Below are positions 40,718 to 49,413 of a DNA stretch of 64,000 bases, in pieces. Numbering within the stretch: position 1 is the first letter of the stretch; each line of letters begins with the position of its first letter. A program made the translations under genes and the position numbers. The notes under the pieces were generated by a model. It did not search any database and was not told where the DNA came from. It worked only from the letters and a program-made list of their open reading frames with translations. Source of the DNA: Sphingomonas sabuli (lineage in GTDB: Bacteria > Pseudomonadota > Alphaproteobacteria > Sphingomonadales > Sphingomonadaceae); contig NZ_CP060697.1 of assembly GCF_014352855.1 (NCBI RefSeq), positions 1 through 64,000 on the forward strand. The letters run 5' to 3'.

Positions 40718-42079
40718 GTGTCGACCGTAATGCAGCCTGCGTCCTCCGGACGCAGGCGTTTTCATCTTACCGTGCCCATCAAGTTCGCGCTCGCTTGCGC
40801 GATTGCGCTCGCATGGTTGCTGTTCAGCATCATCCTGTCACGTCCCTGGATGCAGGGACTTAGCGAGGCAACGCACCCGCTATTCGCGCTCGTGGCCATT
40901 ACTTTCATTGCTTACGTGCCCGGCGCGATGAACGCCTTTCTGGTGGCCAGCCTGCTGCTGGATCGCCGGCCACGCCGCTATGCACCCGCCGTCTATCCCG
41001 GCGTCACGGTCCTGATCGCCGCTTACCAGGAGGAGCGGGCGATCGCGACGACCATCGCCACGATCGCGGAGGAGGATTACGCCGGGCCGCTCGAGGTGCT
41101 GATCCTTAACGACGGCTCGACCGATCGCACGGTCGCGCTCGCGCAGCAGGCGATCGCGGCTTTGGCTCTGCCGTCGAACCGCCAGTTCCGGCTGATCGAC
41201 TATCCCGTCAACCAGGGCAAGGCCGCGGTCCTCAACCTTGGCCTTGAACACGCCAGCCACGATCTCATCGTCACCATCGACGGGGATTCGCGCCTTAACC
41301 CCGACGCGTTGACGGACATCGTCGAACGCATCCTGTCCGACCCCGAGGGCACCGCCGCAGTCGCCGGCGCGATCCTGGTCCGCAATTCGCGCGAAAGCAT
41401 CATGACCGGGGTGCAGGAATGGGATTATTTCCACGGCATCGCCGCGGTGAAGCGCATGCAGAGCATGTATCACGGCACGCTCGTCGCGCAGGGCGCCTTT
41501 TCCATATACCGCAAGCAGGCGCTGATCGATGTCGGCGGCTGGCCGGAATGCGTCGGCGAGGACATCGTGCTGAGCTGGGCGCTGCTCAACCGCGACCACC
41601 GCATCGGCTATGCCGAGGACGCGATTGCATGGACTGACGCACCGGCGACCTACAAGCAGTTCGCCAAGCAGCGCCACCGCTGGTCGCGGGGCATGATCGA
41701 GGCGCTCAACCAGTATGAAGTGCTGCTGTTCAAGCCGCGGTTGTCGATGATGTTTATCTGGTGGAACCTGCTCTTCATCCCGCTCGACCTCGCCTACACC
41801 TTCCTGTTCTTCCCGGGCGTCATCGCGGCGGTGTTCTTCGGCATCTACTGGATCGCCGGCCCGATGACACTGGCGGTGCTACCGCTGGCGGCGGTGTGGA
41901 ACATCATCATCTACCGGATCCAGAGCAAGATGTTCAAAAAGCAGGGGCTCAAGGTGCGCCACAATCCGCTGGGCTTCGTCGTCTACCTGTTCTTTTATAC
42001 CCTGATGATGCAGCCGATTTGCGTGTGGGGTTACGTGAGTGAAATTCTGAGCCTGCGCAAAACCTGGGGGACTAAGTGA
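40718..42079 (+). CDS. Membrane glycosyltransferase family 2, PgaC/NodC-like
   Basis: Predicted 453 residues. Two N-terminal membrane helices come first, near residues 20-45 and 55-85. The GT-A domain has TVLIAAYQEE, LNDGSTDRT, the DxD-like TIDGDSRL, ECVGEDIVLSW and the QxxRW motif in KQRHRWSRG. Three or four C-terminal helices follow. Processive members polymerise N-acetylglucosamine or similar sugars. The next gene, an outer-membrane barrel, overlaps by 4 bases, so the pair may make and export a polysaccharide. GTG at 40718 is preferred because GAGG lies 8 bases upstream; an ATG follows at 40730. Confidence 0.9.
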   Translation: MSTVMQPASSGRRRFHLTVPIKFALACAIALAWLLFSIILSRPWMQGLSEATHPLFALVAITFIAYVPGAMNAFLVASLLLDRRPRRYAPAVYPGVTVLIAAYQEERAIATTIATIAEEDYAGPLEVLILNDGSTDRTVALAQQAIAALALPSNRQFRLIDYPVNQGKAAVLNLGLEHASHDLIVTIDGDSRLNPDALTDIVERILSDPEGTAAVAGAILVRNSRESIMTGVQEWDYFHGIAAVKRMQSMYHGTLVAQGAFSIYRKQALIDVGGWPECVGEDIVLSWALLNRDHRIGYAEDAIAWTDAPATYKQFAKQRHRWSRGMIEALNQYEVLLFKPRLSMMFIWWNLLFIPLDLAYTFLFFPGVIAAVFFGIYWIAGPMTLAVLPLAAVWNIIIYRIQSKMFKKQGLKVRHNPLGFVVYLFFYTLMMQPICVWGYVSEILSLRKTWGTK

Positions 42080-42948
42080 GCACGACCATCCTCGCTCTGG
42101 CTCTCGCGGCGGCGTCGCCCGCCATCGGTGCCGACGTTTTCTATTCGAGCGACGCCGAGGACACCGAAGTGTTCAAGACCGGCATCAATTTCGATCTGCG
42201 CCACGAAAGCGCGGAAAAATATCTGGGCGTACGCGTCGAACGCGCCCGGTTCCGCCCGCTTGGCCAGGACGGCAAGACGATGGAGCGGGCCTATGTCCGC
42301 GCGGCCGACAGCCTCGGCGACTGGAAATGGAACGCGACCGTCGGCACCGACGGCCACACCGTGCTGGGATCGGCGGCGATCCATGACGAAGCGCGGTTCC
42401 GCAAGGAGTTCTTCGTCGAACGCGACATCATCGAAACCCCGCAGGGCCTCTCCCGAGGCATCTATTACACCTTTGCGGGCGCAGCGATCGACCTGCCCGC
42501 CGACGACCGGAACATCCTCACTCTCTTCGGCGGCGTGCAGGCCTTCACCGGCGACAACGTCCGCACGCACCTGCGCGCGACCTACGTCCATGTGCTCAAG
42601 CCCGACTGGGGGCTGAGCGCCCAGCTGCGCGCCCGCTATTTCCACAGCAGCGACCCGGGCGAGTATGATTATTTCTCGCCCCGCTGGTACGCCGAAGTGC
42701 TGCCGGTGCTGCAGGTCCGCCGCTTCGTCAGCGGCTGGCAGTTGCTCGGCGCCGCCGGTTATGGCGCGCAACGCAATGCCGACAGCGACTGGCGCAGCGC
42801 GCGTTACTTCAACGCCCGCGTGACCAGCCCGGCGGACAAGCGCGGCTGGGCACTGACCGGCAACGCGCTCTACACCAGCACACCCGTCGCGACCGGCAAC
42901 ACTTACGGCTATTTCCAGTTCAACCTAGGCCTGACGCGGGCATTCTAG
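42076..42948 (+). CDS. Outer-membrane beta-barrel protein coupled to the glycosyltransferase
   Basis: Predicted 290 residues, GTG start overlapping the glycosyltransferase stop by 4 bases (GTGA). A signal-like N-terminus (STTILALALAAASPAIGA) is followed by alternating strands with many Tyr/Arg/Phe (YLGVRVERARFRPLG, LRATYVHVLKPDWGLSAQLR, FNARVTSPADKRGWALTGN), ending in LTRAF, a typical C-terminal barrel Phe. No close family is recognised. The arrangement suggests a polysaccharide secretin or accessory porin, which is inference. Confidence 0.78.
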   Translation: MSTTILALALAAASPAIGADVFYSSDAEDTEVFKTGINFDLRHESAEKYLGVRVERARFRPLGQDGKTMERAYVRAADSLGDWKWNATVGTDGHTVLGSAAIHDEARFRKEFFVERDIIETPQGLSRGIYYTFAGAAIDLPADDRNILTLFGGVQAFTGDNVRTHLRATYVHVLKPDWGLSAQLRARYFHSSDPGEYDYFSPRWYAEVLPVLQVRRFVSGWQLLGAAGYGAQRNADSDWRSARYFNARVTSPADKRGWALTGNALYTSTPVATGNTYGYFQFNLGLTRAF

Positions 42949-42995
42949 GCCGGCCATTTGCCCGGCGCGGCAAAGCCGCCTAGGCGGCAGCGCCA

Positions 42996-44117
42996 ATGCC
43001 CCCGCTGACCTTCACCATCGCCGCGACGGACGGCGCCGCGCGCACCGGCACCATCGCCATGGCGCGCGGCGAGATCCGCACGCCCGCCTTCATGCCGGTC
43101 GGAACGGCTGCGACGGTCAAGGCGATGAAGCCCGCGGACGTACGCGCCACCGGCGCCGACATCATTCTCGGCAACACCTACCATCTGATGCTTCGCCCGG
43201 GCGCCGAGCGCATCGCCCGCCTAGGCGGGCTCCATGCCTTCATGGGCTGGGACCGGCCGATCCTGACCGACAGCGGCGGCTATCAGGTGATGAGCCTGTC
43301 GGACCTGACCAAGGTCACCGAGGAGGGGGTCGCCTTCGCCAGCCACCTCGACGGGTCGCGCCACATGCTGTCGCCCGAACGATCGATGGAAGTGCAGGGC
43401 CTGCTCGGCTCCGACATCGTCATGGCGTTCGACCAGCTCCTGCCGGCGGATGCGAGCCGCGAGAAGCAGACGGAGGCGATGGAGCGCTCGATGCGCTGGG
43501 CGGACCGGTCGAAGGCGGCCTTTTCAGGCGCGGGCGCGCTGTTCGGCATCCAGCAGGGCGGACTGGACGAGGAATTGCGCGGCCGATCGGCACAGGCGCT
43601 GCGGTCGATCGGCTTCGACGGCTACGCAATTGGCGGTCTGGCCGTCGGGGAAGGGCAGGAGGCGATGTGCCGAGTACTCGACTTCGCCGTTCCGATGCTG
43701 CCCGCGGACAGCCCGCGCTACCTGATGGGTGTCGGCAAGCCCGACGACCTGGTCGAAGCGGTCCTGCGCGGGGTCGACATGTTCGATTGCGTGCTGCCGA
43801 CTCGCTCCGGCCGAACCGGGCAGGCCTTCACCCCCGACGGGCCGATCAACATCCGCAACGCGCGCTTCGCGGAGGACTCGTCGCCGATCGAAGCGGGTTG
43901 TCCCTGCACGGGCTGCGCGGGGTTCAGCCGCGCGTACGTCCATCACCTCGTCCGCTCGGGCGAAATTCTCGGCGCGATGCTGATGACCGAGCACAATCTG
44001 GCGTTTTACCAGCGGCTGATGCAGGCCATGCGCGACGCCATCGTCGCTCACGACCTGCAAGGCTTCGCCGATGGGTTTCTCGAGCGCTACCGCTCCCCGG
44101 CGAAGGCTAACGCCTGA
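42996..44117 (+). CDS. tgt: tRNA-guanine transglycosylase
   Basis: Predicted 373 residues. The catalytic Asp lies in [27 protein letters not shown], the GGLAVGEG substrate loop and the second Asp in [15 protein letters not shown] follow. The zinc site is [16 protein letters not shown]. It exchanges the wobble G34 of tRNAs with GUN anticodons for preQ1. Together with queA, queC and queE it makes queuosine. Convergent with the GST at 44133 with a 15-base gap. Confidence 0.96.
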   Translation: MPPLTFTIAATDGAARTGTIAMARGEIRTPAFMPVGTAATVKAMKPADVRATGADIILGNTYHLMLRPGAERIARLGGLHAFMGWDRPILTDSGGYQVMSLSDLTKVTEEGVAFASHLDGSRHMLSPERSMEVQGLLGSDIVMAFDQLLPADASREKQTEAMERSMRWADRSKAAFSGAGALFGIQQGGLDEELRGRSAQALRSIGFDGYAIGGLAVGEGQEAMCRVLDFAVPMLPADSPRYLMGVGKPDDLVEAVLRGVDMFDCVLPTRSGRTGQAFTPDGPINIRNARFAEDSSPIEAGCPCTGCAGFSRAYVHHLVRSGEILGAMLMTEHNLAFYQRLMQAMRDAIVAHDLQGFADGFLERYRSPAKANA

Positions 44118-44132
44118 CCAACTCGCCGAGCC

Positions 44133-45002
44133 TTATTCGGCCGGTGCCAGCTTGTCTTGCGTCCGGCTTTCGAAATCGCTGGCGTCGTGGCGCTCGTGCA
44201 GCTGCTCCGATGGGTCGCCGGTCATCTTGTTGACCTTGCGGCCACGCTCGACGCCGGGGCGCTCGGCGACCTGCTCGGCCCAGCGGATCAGGTTCCGGTA
44301 CTCGTGGGTCGCCAGGAAGACGTCCGACCCCGCGTAGCTCTTGCCCAGCGCCATCTGTCCGTACCACGGCCAGATCGCGATATCGGCGATCGAATAATCG
44401 GCGCCCGCGATGAACTCGTGATCGGCCAGCTGGCGGTTGAGGACGTCGAGCTGCCGCTTGGCTTCCATCGCATAGCGGTTGATCGGATATTCGAGCTTTT
44501 CCGGCGCGTAGGCGAAGAAGTGGCCGAAGCCGCCGCCGAGGAAGGGCGCGCTGCCCATCTGCCACATCAGCCATGACAGGGTTTCGGCGCGCTCGGGCCC
44601 GGACTTGGGCAGGAACTCGCCGAACTTTTCGGCCAGGTGGATCAGGATCGCGCCGGATTCGAAGATACGGATCGGCTCGGGTCCGCTGCGGTCGAGCAGG
44701 GCGGGAATCTTGCTGTTCGGATTGACCGCGACAAAGCCGCTGGAAAACTGGTCCCCGTCGCCGATGCGGATCGGCCAGGCGTCGTACTCCGCGTCCGCAT
44801 GGCCCTTTTCCAGCAACTCCTCGAACAGGATCGAAACCTTCTGCCCGTTGGGTGTGCCGAGCGAATAAAGCTGGAACAGGTGCTTGCCGACCGGCAGCTC
44901 CTTCTCATGCGTCGCGCCCGCGATCGGCCGGTTGATATTGGCGAACTGGCCGCCGCTCGCCTGGTCCCAGGTCCACACCTCGGGAAGGACATAGTCGCTC
45001 AT
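44133..45002 (-). CDS. yghU: Glutathione S-transferase, YghU type
   Basis: Predicted 289 residues. PEVWTWDQASGGQFANINRP is the extended N-terminus typical of YghU-like proteins. The GST N domain (FQLYSLGTPNGQKVSILFEE, NPNSKIPALLDR, FESGAILIHLAEKFG) and helical C domain (GADYSIADIAIWPWYG) follow. YghU-type enzymes reduce organic hydroperoxides and disulfides with glutathionyl chemistry. No thiol partner genes are adjacent. Confidence 0.92.
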   Translation of the reverse strand: MSDYVLPEVWTWDQASGGQFANINRPIAGATHEKELPVGKHLFQLYSLGTPNGQKVSILFEELLEKGHADAEYDAWPIRIGDGDQFSSGFVAVNPNSKIPALLDRSGPEPIRIFESGAILIHLAEKFGEFLPKSGPERAETLSWLMWQMGSAPFLGGGFGHFFAYAPEKLEYPINRYAMEAKRQLDVLNRQLADHEFIAGADYSIADIAIWPWYGQMALGKSYAGSDVFLATHEYRNLIRWAEQVAERPGVERGRKVNKMTGDPSEQLHERHDASDFESRTQDKLAPAE

Positions 45003-45080
45003 TCTCGATCCCTTTCTCGTTCAGGTCAGGGACCTAGGAAGGGCGCGAAGGCCTTTCCAGTATCAGCGATGTTACCGAGC

Positions 45081-46427
45081 CTAGGTGGCGCTGACGTTGA
45101 GGAAGTCGGGCAGCGGGCCGTTCCATTCGCCGTCCGCCGCGATCAGCGGCTTGGACTCCGCCCTGGGCTTCGGCTCGGCCTTGGCCTTCGGCTCGGCTTT
45201 CGCCTTAGGCTCCGACCGCGGCTTGGGCTCGGCCTTTGCCTTGGGCGCCTTGTCCGATTTCTCGATGCGCTCGGGCTTGTCCTCGGCCTTCGCCGGTTGC
45301 TCGTCCGCAGATGAGCCGGCGCCGAGCTTGGCGATCTTCGTCCCGACCAGTTTTTCGATCGCGGCGATCGCCTCGGCATCGTCCTTGGTCGCCAGCGTGA
45401 TGGCGACGCCCTTGGCACCCGCGCGGCCGGTGCGGCCGATGCGGTGGACGTAATCGTCCGGCTGCCACGGCACGTCATAGTTGAACACGTGACTGACGCC
45501 TTTGACGTCCAGCCCGCGGGCGGCAACGTCGGACGCGACGAGGATGTTGATCTCGTTCTGCTTGAACCGGTCGAGCTCGGCGATCCGGCTGGACTGGTCC
45601 ATGTCGCCATGAATCTGGCCGGCGGAAAGGCGCGCGCGCTTAAGGCTGGTGGTCAGCTCGCGCACCGTCGTCTTGCGGTTGCAGAAGATGATCGCGTTCT
45701 TGACGTCCTCGTCGCGAATGATCTTGCGCAGCGTTTCGCGCTTGTCGCTGGCCTTCACCAGCACCAGCCGCTGGTCGATGTTGACGTTGGCGGTGGCCGG
45801 GCGGGCGACCTCGACCCGCTTCGGATCGGTCAGGAACTTGGCCGCCAGTTTCTGGATCGGCGGCGGCATCGTCGCGGAGAACAGCAACGTCTGGCGATTG
45901 GTCGGGAGCTTCGAACAGATCTCTTCGATGTCCGGGATGAAACCCATGTCGAGCATCCGGTCGGCCTCGTCGATGACCAGCAGGTCGCAGCCGTTCATCA
46001 GGATCTTGCCGCGCTGGAACAGGTCGAGCAGCCGGCCCGGGGTCGCGATCAGCACGTCGACGCCCTTTTCCAGCGCCTTGATCTGGTCGCCCATCTGCAC
46101 GCCGCCGATCAGCAGCGCCATCGAAAGCTTGTTATACTTGCCGTACTTCTCAAAATTCTCCGCCACCTGCGCGGCAAGTTCGCGCGTCGGCTCCAGGATC
46201 AGCGAACGCGGCATGCGCGCCCGGCTGCGGCCTTGTGCGAGAATGTCGATCATCGGCAGGACGAAGCCGGCGGTTTTGCCGGTGCCGGTCTGGGCGATGC
46301 CGATCAGGTCCTTGCCCATCAAAACAGCCGGGATCGCCCCGCGCTGGATCGGAGTCGGGTCGGTATAGCCGCTGTCGTCGACAGCGCGCAGCAATTGGTC
46401 GGAAAGGCCGAGGTCGGCAAAAGTCAT
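45081..46427 (-). CDS. DEAD-box RNA helicase
   Basis: Predicted 448 residues. Motifs in order: MTFADLGLSDQLLRAV with Q motif TPIQRGAIP, AQTGTGKTA (I), PTRELA (Ia), DEADRMLDMGF (II), SATMP (III), and HRIGRTGRAG (VI). It resembles RhlE-type helicases in ribosome assembly or RNA turnover. The C-terminus after about residue 370 is a Lys/Pro/Glu repeat (KAEPKPRSEPKAKAEPKAK), probably disordered and RNA-binding, ending in NGPLPDFLNVSAT. Confidence 0.95.
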   Translation of the reverse strand: MTFADLGLSDQLLRAVDDSGYTDPTPIQRGAIPAVLMGKDLIGIAQTGTGKTAGFVLPMIDILAQGRSRARMPRSLILEPTRELAAQVAENFEKYGKYNKLSMALLIGGVQMGDQIKALEKGVDVLIATPGRLLDLFQRGKILMNGCDLLVIDEADRMLDMGFIPDIEEICSKLPTNRQTLLFSATMPPPIQKLAAKFLTDPKRVEVARPATANVNIDQRLVLVKASDKRETLRKIIRDEDVKNAIIFCNRKTTVRELTTSLKRARLSAGQIHGDMDQSSRIAELDRFKQNEINILVASDVAARGLDVKGVSHVFNYDVPWQPDDYVHRIGRTGRAGAKGVAITLATKDDAEAIAAIEKLVGTKIAKLGAGSSADEQPAKAEDKPERIEKSDKAPKAKAEPKPRSEPKAKAEPKAKAEPKPRAESKPLIAADGEWNGPLPDFLNVSAT

Positions 46428-46508
46428 TCAGGGCTCGGAAGTTAGAGATCGACGCGGGATATGCGCCGCGACCGCACGGCTATGATACTTTACGGTCGCT
46501 TATTCAAG

Positions 46509-46931
46509 TTAGCGGACCTTGGGCACAAGGTTGCGGAAACGCTGGATGCGGCAGCTGGCGCCAACGCGGGAACGGACGACATCGCGCTTGGCGCAGATCC
46601 GTTCGTCATCCGAATTGAGATAGAAGCCGGTGTAGAAATCGAGCGACGGGCAATCGTCGCGAAGCTCGGCGCGCATCAGCCGCTTGCCGCTAAGCAGCAG
46701 GTCGACATGCTCGCTGTCGGACAGAAACGCGCCGCGTATTTCATGCGCGGAAATGCACTTCGGCCCCTTTTTCTCTTCCCATTCGAACCGGCGCGGCTGC
46801 GGCCGGACGGGTACGCGCAGGATCAATTGTTCCTGCACGACCAGCGTGCGCACGCCCGTTTCGCCGGGCGCAGCGCTACCGGTCATGCCGAGCAGCATCG
46901 GCAGCAGGCTGAGGAAAAGATCAAAGGTCAA
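46509..46931 (-). CDS. Probable exported protein with conserved Cys residues
   Basis: Predicted 140 residues from a TTG at 46931. A weak signal-like N-terminus (FLSLLPMLLGMTGSAAPGE) leads to a domain with KKGPKCISAHEI, DCPSLDFYTGFYL, ERICAKRDVVRS and ASCRIQRF: four Cys that could form two disulfides. The pattern recalls an unnamed conserved sphingomonad protein, but I cannot give a function. A later ATG is possible but would cut the signal. Confidence 0.68.
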   Translation of the reverse strand: MTFDLFLSLLPMLLGMTGSAAPGETGVRTLVVQEQLILRVPVRPQPRRFEWEEKKGPKCISAHEIRGAFLSDSEHVDLLLSGKRLMRAELRDDCPSLDFYTGFYLNSDDERICAKRDVVRSRVGASCRIQRFRNLVPKVR

Positions 46932-47012
46932 TCTGTGAAACCGTCCGCGGCCAGCCCTTGCAGCCGGGCGTTGAACAGCGAATGAACCCCGCCGCCGGGC
47001 GGGATCGGCCGC

Positions 47013-47393
47013 TTAACCAACCGGGGCCGCGGCGCGGACGAGGGCCAGGCCGACAAATACAGCGGCGAGGCTCAGCAGGACCGAGGCCAGGACATAGGCC
47101 GCGGCGAGGCCGAATTCGTGCCGTTCGACCAGCAAGGCGGTGTCCAGGCTGAAAGCCGAAAAGGTGGTGAAGCCGCCCAGCACGCCGGTGGTCAGGAACA
47201 GGCGCAGCTGCTGGTCCATGCCCGTCCGCGCCGCGAACAATCCGGCAAGGACGCCCATCGCCAGCGATCCGATCGCGTTGACGGCCAGCGTTGCGATGGG
47301 CAGCTCGCCGAACAGCCTGACGCCCAGCAGGTTGGTGCCGTGGCGCAGTGCGCCGCCGATCCCCGCCCCAAGGAAAACGATCAGGAAACCCAC
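47013..47393 (-). CDS. crcB: Fluoride channel/exporter CrcB
   Basis: Predicted 126 residues with four membrane helices. GAGIGGALRHG near the start and GVLGGFTTFSAFSLD are Fluc/CrcB signatures; the Asn in TLAVNAIGSLAMG lines the pore. It lets fluoride out of the cell. It follows msrB by 2 bases on the minus strand, so the two are probably one transcript. Confidence 0.95.
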   Translation of the reverse strand: MGFLIVFLGAGIGGALRHGTNLLGVRLFGELPIATLAVNAIGSLAMGVLAGLFAARTGMDQQLRLFLTTGVLGGFTTFSAFSLDTALLVERHEFGLAAAYVLASVLLSLAAVFVGLALVRAAAPVG

Positions 47394-47395
47394 GC

Positions 47396-47881
47396 TCAGC
47401 CTTCGAGCACCTCGCCCTCGGGCGCCCCGCGGCCAAGCTTGTCGGGCAAGGCTTCGCCGACCGGCGTAAAGGCGAGGCTGACGGAGTTGATGCAGTAGCG
47501 CTGCCCGGTTGGCGGCGGGCCGTCATCGAACACGTGACCCTGATGACCGCCGCAACGGGCGCAGACGATTTCCGTTCGGACCATGCCATAGCTGGTGTCG
47601 CGAATGTACTGCAGATGCTCTTCCACGAACGGCTGGGTGAAGCTTGGCCAGCCCGTGCCGCTTTCGAACTTGGTGCCGCCGACGAACAAGGGCAGGCCGC
47701 ACAGCCGGCAGGTGTAGACCCCGTCGCGCTTTTCATCGAGGAACACGCCGCAGAAGGGCGCTTCGGTGCCGTGCTGCAGCAGCACGCGCTTTTCGTCGCC
47801 GTCGAGGTCGGCGCTCAAGTCCTCGAGCTGCTCGGGCGTCGGCGGCTCGAGATCAAAGGTGGCGGTGTCGGCCTGGTCCAT
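47396..47881 (-). CDS. msrB: Peptide-methionine (R)-S-oxide reductase
   Basis: Predicted 161 residues. The zinc Cys pairs are TCRLC and [22 protein letters not shown] and the catalytic Cys in RYCINSVSL are present. It reduces methionine-R-sulfoxide in proteins. The ATG at 47881 has GGAAGG 7 bases upstream; an in-frame ATG lies 15 bases earlier. crcB starts 2 bases after its stop. Confidence 0.95.
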   Translation of the reverse strand: MDQADTATFDLEPPTPEQLEDLSADLDGDEKRVLLQHGTEAPFCGVFLDEKRDGVYTCRLCGLPLFVGGTKFESGTGWPSFTQPFVEEHLQYIRDTSYGMVRTEIVCARCGGHQGHVFDDGPPPTGQRYCINSVSLAFTPVGEALPDKLGRGAPEGEVLEG

Positions 47882-47961
47882 GTGCAATCCTTCCATCGGC
47901 CGCTGTACACGCGCCGGCACCCGGACGCCACGCGCCCGGCCTGTTCGAGATGGGGGAAAAA

Positions 47962-48036
47962 TGGTGGGCGTGGCAAGGATTGAACTTGCGACCCCTGCGA
48001 TGTCAACACAGTGCTCTACCACTGAGCTACACGCCC
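47962..48036 (-). tRNA. tRNA-Val (GAC)
   Basis: Minus strand: acceptor GGGCGTG pairs with CACGCCC. A D arm (AGCTCAGTGGTAGAGC) follows, then anticodon stem CTGTG/CGCAG with loop TTGACAT, giving GAC, and T arm GGTTCAATCC-like (AGTTCAATCCT). CCA is encoded (47962-47964). 75 bases with CCA. Confidence 0.95.
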
Positions 48037-48135
48037 ACTCGGCGCGCGATGTAGAAGGCGCGAACCCAAGCTGCAACCCTTGTTCAAGCAATAGTGAGAT
48101 TGCGCCCACCCCCGTTCGGTGAGACAGTCGCGGCC

Positions 48136-48852
48136 ATGTCCACAATCCGCATCCAACGGCGCTTCCGCGGCCCGCCGACGTCCGGCAACGGCGGCTATGT
48201 CGCCGGGCTGGTCGCGGCCGCGCTGGGCGGGACGAACGCGACCGTCACGCTGCAAGCGCCGCCCCCGCTCGATCACGACCTGACGCTGACGACGGAAGAT
48301 GCGCTGGCGACCCTGGTCGAAGGGGACAAGGTGATCGTCACCGCGGCCAGCGAACCGGTGGAGGTCGCCGTGCCGCCGCCACCGTCGCTGCAGGGCGCCA
48401 AGGACGCGGAACCGCGCTACGTCGGCCATTCCTATCACAACTTCCCCGGCTGCTTCGTGTGCGGACCGGAACGGGACAGCAGCGACGGCATGCGGATTTT
48501 CCCCGGCACCGTCGGCGACGAGGCCTCGCAGGTCGCCGCGACCTGGACGCCGGACGACACGCTGGCCGACGAAGACGGCACGGTGCGGCCGGAATTCGTG
48601 TGGGCAGCGCTCGATTGCCCCGGTTATTTCGCGGCCGAGGACAAGGCCGGGCGCGCGTTGCTCGGCAAGATGTCGGCGACGATCAAGCGGCCAGTGCACG
48701 TCGGCGAGGAACTGATCGTCACCGGGTGGCCGATCGACAGCACGGGCCGCAAGCATCGCGTCGGCAGCGCGCTGCACAGTGCGGACGGCGAACTGGTCGC
48801 CGCCGCGACCGCCGTGTGGATTACCGTCGAGGACGTGGAAAAGGCGGCCTGA
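48136..48852 (+). CDS. Hotdog-fold thioesterase-like protein
   Basis: Predicted 238 residues with no signal. It reads as an acyl-CoA thioesterase-like double hotdog: [21 protein letters not shown] early, [19 protein letters not shown] mid (conserved Cys), [12 protein letters not shown], and [19 protein letters not shown] late. Substrate unknown. The start ATG at 48136 has no strong ribosome site; a start 42 bases earlier is possible. It converges on cpdR across the 24-base repeat. Confidence 0.8.
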   Translation: MSTIRIQRRFRGPPTSGNGGYVAGLVAAALGGTNATVTLQAPPPLDHDLTLTTEDALATLVEGDKVIVTAASEPVEVAVPPPPSLQGAKDAEPRYVGHSYHNFPGCFVCGPERDSSDGMRIFPGTVGDEASQVAATWTPDDTLADEDGTVRPEFVWAALDCPGYFAAEDKAGRALLGKMSATIKRPVHVGEELIVTGWPIDSTGRKHRVGSALHSADGELVAAATAVWITVEDVEKAA

Positions 48853-48872
48853 AGCCGCGCGTGCGACGCCTG

Positions 48873-48960
48873 GAAGCGGCCGAACACGTCCGCTTAGAGG
48901 CGGCCGAGCACGTCCGCTTAGAGGCGTCCGAGCACGTCCGCTTAAAGGCGGCCGTGCTGG
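48873..48960. repeat. Tandem 24-base repeat at the cpdR 3' end
   Basis: The unit GGCGGCCGAGCACGTCCGCT plus TAGA recurs every 24 bases. CACGTCCGCTTA begins at 48885, 48909 and 48933, and a diverged fourth unit lies in the end of cpdR. In the cpdR frame each unit holds a TAA (48894, 48918, 48942), so three in-frame stops are stacked. Unit sequences differ at a few bases. Confidence 0.88.
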
Positions 48961-49319
48961 TCTTCGGTCTGAAAGATGCGATCCACCTCGGCAACGAGGT
49001 CCTTGAGGTGGAACGGCTTGGACAGCATCTTGGCTTCCGGTGCCGCCCGGCCGCTTTGCAGCGCGACGGCGGCGAAGCCGGTGATGAACATCACGCGGAT
49101 GTCGGGGTCGATCGCCGACGCCTTTTGCGCCAGTTCGATCCCGTCCATTTCCGGCATCACGATGTCGGTCAGCAGCAGGTCGTACCGGCCGGCGTTCAGC
49201 AGCGGCATCGCCTCGGTCCCGCAACCCACGGCCTCGACCTCATAGCCGACACGCTGCAGCGCGCGCTGCAGATATTCGCGCATCGACGTGTCGTCTTCGG
49301 CTAACAGGATTCGCGGCAT
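48942..49319 (-). CDS. cpdR: CpdR-type single-domain response regulator
   Basis: Predicted 125 residues, one receiver domain: MPRILLAEDDTSMREYLQRA, phosphoacceptor Asp in LLLTDIVMPEMDG, VMFITGFAAVAL and the Lys in LSKPFHLKDLV. This closely fits CpdR, which in Caulobacter controls ClpXP-driven degradation of cell-cycle regulators when unphosphorylated. The end (QTEDQHGRL) falls in the tandem repeat and may be a repeat-generated tail. Confidence 0.9.
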   Translation of the reverse strand: MPRILLAEDDTSMREYLQRALQRVGYEVEAVGCGTEAMPLLNAGRYDLLLTDIVMPEMDGIELAQKASAIDPDIRVMFITGFAAVALQSGRAAPEAKMLSKPFHLKDLVAEVDRIFQTEDQHGRL

Positions 49320-49413
49320 GGCCCCATATTGCGCTGAAATAGTTACTTTTGCCACAACCGAATGAAGCGGGCCGGCGTTGCACCCGCCTTGGCCCAGTCC
49401 TAATCTGGGACAG

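Noticed and set aside
40486..40730. 80-codon frame upstream of the glycosyltransferase
   Set aside because: No ribosome site or motif and it runs through the likely promoter.
46928..47015. Short open stretch after crcB ending in LFNARLQGLAADGFTD, with its stop overlapping the 46509 start
   Set aside because: Too short, no upstream gene body in that frame and only TTG-type starts.
46921..47736. Minus-strand frame of 271 codons over crcB and msrB
   Set aside because: Out of frame with two clear genes; no family match.
48873..48960. CRISPR array
   Set aside because: Units are directly adjacent with no spacers and only three copies.
48016..49224. Minus-strand frame of 402 codons with RARPPLSGR repeats
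   Set aside because: Shadow of the thioesterase-like gene and cpdR; the apparent protein repeat is the 24-base DNA repeat read in another frame.
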